A stretch of 10,457 nt of DNA, from positions 1 to 10,457 of the forward strand of contig DCDF01000190.1 of assembly GCA_002316295.1 (NCBI GenBank), written 5' to 3'. The position numbers and the translations under genes were made by a program. Numbering within the stretch: position 1 is the first letter of the stretch; each line of letters opens with the position of its first letter. The stretch comes from Syntrophaceae bacterium UBA1062. Its GTDB lineage: Bacteria; Desulfobacterota; Desulfomonilia; UBA1062. Positions 6,974 through 10,457 of this stretch are shown one piece after another. Under the pieces are notes generated by a model. It made no database searches and had not been told where the DNA came from. It worked only from the letters and a program-made list of their open reading frames with translations.

Positions 6974-6982
6974 CGCCCTCTC

Positions 6983-7001
6983 CCTCATGCGCGGCGTGAG
7001 G
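6983..7001. repeat. compact hairpin, 8-bp stem with 3-base loop
   Basis: CCTCATGC (6983-6990) pairs with GCGTGAGG (6994-7001), including one G-T wobble, around the loop GCG. It lies 9 bases after the 6904-6973 palindrome, and its CTCAT box also occurs in the right arm of that palindrome. Confidence 0.45.
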
Positions 7002-7019
7002 CCGGATATACAGCCCGCG

Positions 7020-7050
7020 AAAACGGCCTTTCAAAAGACCGCCGGTTTTT
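7020..7050 (+). terminator. candidate intrinsic terminator after the outer-membrane protein gene
   Basis: AAAACGGC (7020-7027) pairs with GCCGGTTTT (7041-7049), with a single bulged G, across a 13-base loop. The right arm merges into a TTTTT run (7046-7050). The GC core is only 4 bp, so efficiency is uncertain. Position and T-tail fit termination of the 6027-6818 gene. Confidence 0.45.
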
Positions 7051-7194
7051 CATGATATCCCCTGCGGTGTGGAACAGCCTTGCCAGAGAGATCCGGACCA
7101 ACATCGAAATCTTCCGTCATGAAGGAGATGTCGCGTTCAGAGCACGGATCCTCCCAGGGGAATGGTTCCGGCATGTCACTGCCGTTCACGAAGC

Positions 7195-7222
7195 CGGTTT
7201 CCGGGCACAGGCCCGGATACCG
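7195..7222. repeat. strong GC hairpin in the leader region of yggS
   Basis: CGGTTTCCGGGC (7195-7206) pairs with GCCCGGATACCG (7211-7222): 11 of 12 positions are paired, with one T-T mismatch, and the loop is ACAG. No T-run follows. It lies about 100 bases before the yggS start. The structure is seen; a role as RNA element or attenuator is inferred. Confidence 0.45.
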
Positions 7223-7285
7223 TCCGCGTTCTCTTCTTCAGGATTGCTCTCCATGGGAGTGCCCGTCAAGTCGCCACATTATGTA

Positions 7286-7316
7286 TTGACAATCGTGCTC
7301 CTTCCCGGGAAAATAC
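7286..7316 (+). promoter_or_regulatory. yggS: possible promoter of yggS: TTGACA box with poor -10
   Basis: A perfect -35 hexamer TTGACA lies at 7286-7291. The best-spaced -10 region (about 7309-7316, AAAATA/AAATAC) matches TATAAT poorly. If used, the transcript would begin within a few bases of the yggS ATG at 7326. Confidence 0.3.
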
Positions 7317-7320
7317 CCGG
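7305..7320 (+). promoter_or_regulatory. small hairpin abutting the yggS start
   Basis: CCGGG (7305-7309) pairs with CCCGG (7316-7320) across an A/T-rich 6-base loop, ending 5 bases before the ATG. It occupies the place where a Shine-Dalgarno would be expected, and no such sequence is visible for yggS. Confidence 0.3.
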
Positions 7321-7325
7321 CAGTC

Positions 7326-7991
7326 ATGGGAATCATTGCTGAAAATGCACGAAAGATCCTGTCCGAGATCCCTGAGAACGTCCGGGTGGTCGCCGCTGCA
7401 AAGTCACGCACCGCGGCCGAGATCCGGGAGGTCATCGACGCCGGCATCACGCTCATCGGCGAGAACTATCTTCAGGAGGCAAGGGCGGTCATACCGGAGA
7501 TAGGAGACCGTGCCGGTTGGCATTTCATCGGACACATCCAGACCAACAAAGTCAAACACATCGTCCCTCTGTTCGATATGATCGAGACCCTCGATTCGCT
7601 TCAGCTGGCCGAGACGATCGACAGACAGGCAGAGAGACACGGCAAGATCATGCCCGTGCTCATCGAGGTCAACAGCGCCCGGGAGCCCCAGAAGGCGGGC
7701 GTACTTCCCGACGATGTTCTCCCGTTCATCCGGCGGATCAACACCTTTGAGCACATACGCATCCAGGGGCTCATGACCATGGGTCCCTTTCTCGACGATC
7801 CCGAAGGGCTCAGGCCGTATTTCCGGGCCACGAGGTCCCTGTTCGATCAGGTGGCCAAGGAAGGCGTACCCGGAGTGGAGATGAAGCACCTGTCCATGGG
7901 GATGAGCGATTCCTATCGCATCGCTATCGATGAGGGGGCTACCCTGATACGGATCGGGACCAGGATCTTCGGGCCCAGGGATTACTCCTGA
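7326..7991 (+). CDS. yggS: YggS/PLPBP family pyridoxal-phosphate-binding protein
   Basis: The 221-residue protein belongs to the YggS/PROSC family: single-domain, alanine-racemase-like TIM-barrel proteins that bind PLP and help keep vitamin B6 homeostasis in the cytoplasm without a known catalytic reaction. The PLP lysine is K26 in VVAAAKSRTAAEI. Other family landmarks are GENYLQEA, WHFIGHIQTNK, VLIEVNSAREPQKAG, the strand GLMTMGP, LSMGMSDSY and the C-terminal GATLIRIGTRIFGPRDY. Length is close to the usual 220-235. The ATG at 7326 is the only start: the frame closes upstream at a TGA (7287-7289) with no alternative codon between, and there is no clear ribosome binding site. Its last 10 bases overlap the 3' end of the oppositely oriented SAM hydrolase gene. 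Confidence 0.95.
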   Translation: MGIIAENARKILSEIPENVRVVAAAKSRTAAEIREVIDAGITLIGENYLQEARAVIPEIGDRAGWHFIGHIQTNKVKHIVPLFDMIETLDSLQLAETIDRQAERHGKIMPVLIEVNSAREPQKAGVLPDDVLPFIRRINTFEHIRIQGLMTMGPFLDDPEGLRPYFRATRSLFDQVAKEGVPGVEMKHLSMGMSDSYRIAIDEGATLIRIGTRIFGPRDYS

Positions 7992-8734
7992 GATGTTCGC
8001 GGTTCGAACCTCACCGGCATGCCCGCCTCCGCGCCGAGCAAGGAGGCGGCGCTCACGCGGTTTGCAGCCACTTCTACGGTCGAGGCGCTGCCCACGATGA
8101 GGCCGAGCTCGCCGGGCGGGATGCCGGCATAGCTCTCGGCAACGCGGGATATCTTCTTCTCCCCTACCGTCAGTGTGCAGCCCGCCTTCAGACGCGAGCC
8201 TTCGATGTTCGTGACCACGTTTCCGAACCGGTCGACGTGCACGACCATGTCCCGCGAGACATCGATGATAACAGGCTTGTCGAAAGGTCTTCCAAGGGTC
8301 TGAGGGGGAACATACTTCAGGAGCTCCACCACCACCGGAGCGAAGATGTCCCGTCCGTGGAACGTCCCGGATATATTCCCTGAAGGTCTCCACGTGATCT
8401 CGATCACGCTCTGCGCGGGATAGAGGAAGGAGAACACGCCGTTGTCCGGCCCCACAAAGGCATGCCCGTCCTTGAGTATCGCCAGGACCGCACGGGGCGT
8501 TCCCACGCCGGGATCGACCACGCACAGGTGGATACTCCCCCTGGGGAAGTAAGGATATGAAGTGGAGAGGAGCCACCCTGCAGGAATCACGCCGAAGGGC
8601 GGCAGACTGTGCGTGATGTCCACCAGCTTCACGTCCGGAATAGAAGACAGGATTCTTGCCTTGATCTGGGCGACATAGGCGTCTTCCAGCCCGAAATCGG
8701 TCAGAAGCGTAACAACCGGTCTGTGCATATCCAT
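7982..8734 (-). CDS. SAM hydrolase (S-adenosyl-L-methionine hydroxide adenosyltransferase, DUF62 family)
   Basis: The 250-residue product is a DUF62/SAM hydroxide adenosyltransferase, a family that splits SAM to adenosine and methionine and includes the fluorinase and chlorinase halogenases. Motifs in order are LLTDFGLEDAYVAQIK near the N terminus, DITHSLPP, VVDPGVGTPR, GPDNGVFSF, TFHGRDIFAP and the C-terminal-domain DRFGNVVTNI and GSASTVEVAAN. The Asp-Arg-His triad known from the archaeal hydrolase (D68, R75, H127 in PH0463) is present as D74, R81 and H126, which favours hydrolysis over halogenation. The frame stays open to 9037, but homology begins only around MDMHRPVVTLLTDFG, so the start is put at 8734; 8728, two codons later, is equally possible. 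No ribosome binding site is visible. It overlaps yggS tail to tail by 10 bases and diverges from the alpha/beta hydrolase gene. Confidence 0.92.
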   Translation of the reverse strand: MDMHRPVVTLLTDFGLEDAYVAQIKARILSSIPDVKLVDITHSLPPFGVIPAGWLLSTSYPYFPRGSIHLCVVDPGVGTPRAVLAILKDGHAFVGPDNGVFSFLYPAQSVIEITWRPSGNISGTFHGRDIFAPVVVELLKYVPPQTLGRPFDKPVIIDVSRDMVVHVDRFGNVVTNIEGSRLKAGCTLTVGEKKISRVAESYAGIPPGELGLIVGSASTVEVAANRVSAASLLGAEAGMPVRFEPRTSQE

Positions 8735-8735
8735 C

Positions 8736-8764
8736 CATATGCGTTTGCTCTGCTGCGAAGTCAA
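8736..8764 (-). promoter_or_regulatory. candidate promoter of the SAM hydrolase gene
   Basis: Read on the minus strand, TTGACT (8759-8764) and CATATG (8736-8741) are separated by 17 bases. The -35 is strong and the -10 weak (3 of 6). The predicted start of transcription, near 8729, falls on the translation start, hinting at a leaderless message. Confidence 0.3.
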
Positions 8765-8771
8765 GTGAGCC

Positions 8772-8800
8772 TTGCGCCCACACCGTTTGTCGCATATAGT
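8772..8800 (+). promoter_or_regulatory. candidate promoter of the alpha/beta hydrolase gene
   Basis: TTGCGC (8772-8777) and TATAGT (8795-8800) are separated by 17 bases. The -10 matches 5 of 6 positions of TATAAT. Transcription would start about at the ATG at 8807, consistent with the missing Shine-Dalgarno. Confidence 0.45.
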
Positions 8801-8806
8801 GATGAT

Positions 8807-9556
8807 ATGGTCATTCGAGAGGAGCACTGCTTCTATCCCGATCACGTGATCTACTCGGACCCGTCGCAGCACGGGTTTGTCAAGGATGACTTCCTGGTTC
8901 AGGACAGGCTGCACGGCTGGCTCATTCAGCCGAGAGACGGCAGGAAGACCGATGCCACGGTCGTCCACCTTCACGGCAACGCCGAGAACATGACGTCCCA
9001 CGTCAGCGCCTCGCTCTTCCTCCCCGAGCTGGGGCACAGGCTCGTCACCTTCGACTACAGCGGTTACGGCAGATCGAAGGGCGAGCCTTCACTCCGTCAG
9101 ATCCAGGACGACGCGCGGGCGGTTTTTCAACACGTCTTCGCGCACCCCGAAATATTCGGAGAGGTCATCTTCGGCCTCGGCCAGTCCATGGGGGCCTACA
9201 CACTCGCACGCATCCTTCCCGATCTCCCCGCCCTGAAAGGGGCTGTCCTGGAGGCGGGCCTGTACTCTTTTCACGCCCTCTTTGCGCAGGCCTACCCGCA
9301 GATACGCTGCGAGATACCGGAGGAGGGTTTTTCAGCGCTGGATACGCTTCCCCTGAGCGCCGTTCCCAAGCTGTTCATCCACGGAACGGCCGATGCCGTC
9401 GTGCCGTACTCGCATTCCGTAAAAATGCACGAAGTCGCTGCAGAGCCCAAAGAGCTCGTGATCCTCGACGGGGTGGGGCACATCGACGCCCTCGTCTCCC
9501 GCCACGCCCGTGAGTACATGCTCAAGGTTCACACGTTCATCGAAAAAAACAGCTGA
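8807..9556 (+). CDS. alpha/beta hydrolase, ABHD13/17-like HGNA type
   Basis: The 249-residue protein has the alpha/beta hydrolase fold signature. The oxyanion-hole motif HLHGNAEN is followed by the strand FDYSGYGRSKG, the nucleophile elbow GQSMG with Ser127, an acid residue D196 in HGTADAVVPY and the histidine H225 in GVGHIDAL. The HGNA motif and overall layout resemble the ABHD13/ABHD17-type serine hydrolases (bacterial YfhR/Bem46-like). No signal peptide or membrane anchor is seen, so a cytoplasmic esterase or thioesterase is likely, with unknown substrate. The frame is open back to 8609, but that part is antisense to the SAM hydrolase and not hydrolase-like. ATG 8807 is therefore taken as the start, supported by the promoter placed just before it. 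A strong terminator follows 30 bases after the stop. Confidence 0.9.
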   Translation: MVIREEHCFYPDHVIYSDPSQHGFVKDDFLVQDRLHGWLIQPRDGRKTDATVVHLHGNAENMTSHVSASLFLPELGHRLVTFDYSGYGRSKGEPSLRQIQDDARAVFQHVFAHPEIFGEVIFGLGQSMGAYTLARILPDLPALKGAVLEAGLYSFHALFAQAYPQIRCEIPEEGFSALDTLPLSAVPKLFIHGTADAVVPYSHSVKMHEVAAEPKELVILDGVGHIDALVSRHAREYMLKVHTFIEKNS

Positions 9557-9586
9557 TTGCATTACCGAGATACCCCGAAGATCGGA

Positions 9587-9621
9587 CGAGCGGGGAGATT
9601 CCCCGCTCGCACTCGATTTTT
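9587..9621 (+). terminator. intrinsic terminator of the alpha/beta hydrolase gene
   Basis: CGAGCGGGGA (9587-9596) pairs perfectly with TCCCCGCTCG (9600-9609) around the 3-base loop GAT. After a short stretch that can extend the pairing (ATCG 9581-9584 with CGAT 9614-9617), TTTTT runs from 9617 to 9621. It lies between the convergent hydrolase and clpB genes. No matching A-run lies at its left side, so it probably acts mainly on plus-strand transcription. Confidence 0.85.
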
Positions 9622-9635
9622 GAGCCTGATTGTGG

Positions 9636-10457
9636 TTATCGTGAAGCGGCCTGCCTCGCATCCTTCGGCGCCGGGTTCTCGACCGCAAAAGACAGCTCGC
9701 CGTTCTGAACCTCCACATGCACCTGCGAGCCGTCCATGATCCGGCCCGCCACAAGCGCCCTGCCGAGCCTGGTTTCCAGCTCTCTCTGGAGAAACCGCTT
9801 CAGCGGCCGTGCGCCGTAGACCGGGTCGAATCCTTCCCGTGCAATGAACTCCTTGGCGCCTTCGCTCAGCTCGAAGGTGATCTCCCGCTCGCTCAGACGC
9901 TTCTGGAGATCCGCGACCAGAAGATCGACGATCTTCTCGATCTCGGGCAGCGTCAGCGCCTTGAAGAGCACCACCTCGTCCACCCGGTTGAGGAACTCGG
10001 GCCTGAAATGCATCCTCAGCTCCGACATGACCGCGCTTCTCGCCTTGTCGCTGATCTCGCCCGCGCCCGTGATGCCCTCCATGAGCTCCTGGGAGCCGAT
10101 ATTGGAGGTCATGATGATGACCGTGTTCTTGAAGTTCACGGTCCTGCCATGGGCGTCGGTGGCCCGGCCGTCGTCCAGAATCTGCAGCAGGACGTTGAAG
10201 ACGTCGTGATGGGCCTTTTCGATCTCGTCGAAGAGGATCACCGAATACGGCTTGCGCCTGACCGCCTCCGTGAGCTGCCCGCCTTCCTCGTATCCCACAT
10301 AACCCGGCGGCGAGCCGATGAGCCGGGAGACTGTGTGCCTCTCCATGTACTCGCTCATGTCGATACGGATCATATTGTCCTCCGTATCGAACAGGGCCTC
10401 CGCCAGGGCCTTGGCGAGCTCGGTCTTTCCCACGCCCGTGGGGCCCAGGAAGATGAA
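9636..10457 (-). CDS. clpB: chaperone ClpB, C-terminal part (5' end beyond window)
   Basis: The last 273 residues of ClpB are visible; the full protein is usually about 860 residues, so the N-domain, first AAA+ ring and coiled-coil middle domain lie off the right edge. ClpB is the cytoplasmic hexameric Hsp100 disaggregase that threads aggregated proteins with the help of DnaK. The second AAA+ module shows Walker A GPTGVGKT (visible residues 5-12), the pore loop in SPPGYVGYEEGG, Walker B VILFDEIEKAH, sensor 1 MTSNIGS, the arginine-finger region RPEFLNRVDEVV and sensor 2 GARPLKR. PYSVILFDEIEKAHHDVFN and DGRATDAHGRTVNFKN are typical of ClpB rather than ClpA. After the D2 small domain there is a short extra tail ending PKDARQAASR. 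The frame reads through to the window edge without a start; the GTG at 10433 is an internal Val of Walker A. Regulation is not visible. Confidence 0.96.
   Translation of the reverse strand, partial: FIFLGPTGVGKTELAKALAEALFDTEDNMIRIDMSEYMERHTVSRLIGSPPGYVGYEEGGQLTEAVRRKPYSVILFDEIEKAHHDVFNVLLQILDDGRATDAHGRTVNFKNTVIIMTSNIGSQELMEGITGAGEISDKARSAVMSELRMHFRPEFLNRVDEVVLFKALTLPEIEKIVDLLVADLQKRLSEREITFELSEGAKEFIAREGFDPVYGARPLKRFLQRELETRLGRALVAGRIMDGSQVHVEVQNGELSFAVENPAPKDARQAASR

Larger units (their letters stand above)
6819..7325. other. 507-base gene-free region with several strong inverted repeats
   Basis: No frame here looks protein-coding. A 96-codon frame from ATG 7052 lacks a ribosome binding site and motifs and overlaps the yggS start. 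The left half (6880-7050) holds a run of hairpins: a small one (TCCCG 6880-6884 with CGGGA 6896-6900), a long imperfect palindrome (6904-6973), a tight hairpin (6983-7001) and a T-tailed hairpin (7020-7050). The right half holds a 12-position stem (7195-7222), a TTGACA box (7286-7291) and a small hairpin abutting the yggS start (7305-7320). Confidence 0.55.

Noticed and set aside
7052..7342. 96-codon frame upstream of and overlapping yggS
   Set aside because: No ribosome binding site, no family resemblance, crosses a 12-position hairpin and overlaps the secure yggS start.
7982..8734. SAM-dependent halogenase (fluorinase/chlorinase) identity for the DUF62 protein
   Set aside because: The Asp-Arg-His triad typical of the hydrolase branch is complete (D74, R81, H126), and no secondary-metabolism genes are nearby.
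7404..8795. 463-codon minus-strand frame covering yggS and the SAM hydrolase gene
   Set aside because: It is an antisense or out-of-frame reading of two genes with clear family motifs; its translation shows Arg/Gly-rich shadow composition.
8735..9037. N-terminal extension of the SAM hydrolase frame
   Set aside because: This part is antisense to the alpha/beta hydrolase and shows no SAM hydrolase homology; family similarity begins at the Met codons 8734/8728.

Overview
The window reads as chromosomal DNA of a Gram-negative bacterium, most likely a Desulfobacterota (deltaproteobacterial) lineage. The reasons are a GC-rich coding bias, a signal-peptide outer-membrane beta-barrel protein ending in Phe, use of the MEP isoprenoid route, and the linkage of dxs to tlyA. 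The taxonomic call is an inference from gene content and style, not from a search.

Layout. (1) Bases 2-4175 (+) hold a tightly coupled three-gene unit: dxs (5' end cut by the window edge), tlyA and ispH. Both junctions are 4-base ATGA overlaps. Dxs and IspH are the first and last enzymes of the MEP pathway; TlyA is an rRNA 2'-O-methyltransferase. The ispH product is 542 residues, about twice the usual length. A complete IspH is followed in frame by about 265 residues of polytopic membrane sequence that looks like a degenerate UbiA-fold prenyltransferase lacking most of its Asp-rich motifs. This is the most unusual object here. (2) Bases 4176-4472 form a gene-poor gap with several perfect hairpins and a terminator-like element. 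(3) Bases 4473-5765 (+) encode a Ste24-type M48 membrane zinc metallopeptidase. (4) Bases 6027-6818 (+) encode a secreted beta-barrel-like outer-membrane protein with a strong ribosome binding site. A sigma-54-like site lies about 220 bases upstream. (5) Bases 6819-7325 carry no convincing gene but several strong inverted repeats and a T-tailed hairpin. (6) Bases 7326-7991 (+) encode the PLP-binding protein YggS, which converges on and overlaps by 10 bases a SAM hydrolase (DUF62 family) gene on the minus strand (7982-8734). (7) An alpha/beta hydrolase gene (8807-9556, +) is divergent from the SAM hydrolase across a 72-base spacer with promoter-like elements in both directions. (8) A 10-bp GC-rich terminator (9587-9621) separates it from the 3' end of clpB (9636-10457, -), which runs off the right edge.

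Functionally this is mostly housekeeping: isoprenoid precursor supply, ribosome modification, membrane-protein and protein quality control (M48, ClpB), PLP homeostasis and SAM turnover. No mobile element, CRISPR array, tRNA or rRNA was seen. The points that deserve a second look are the IspH-membrane fusion, two changed motifs in Dxs, and the structured intergenic segments.
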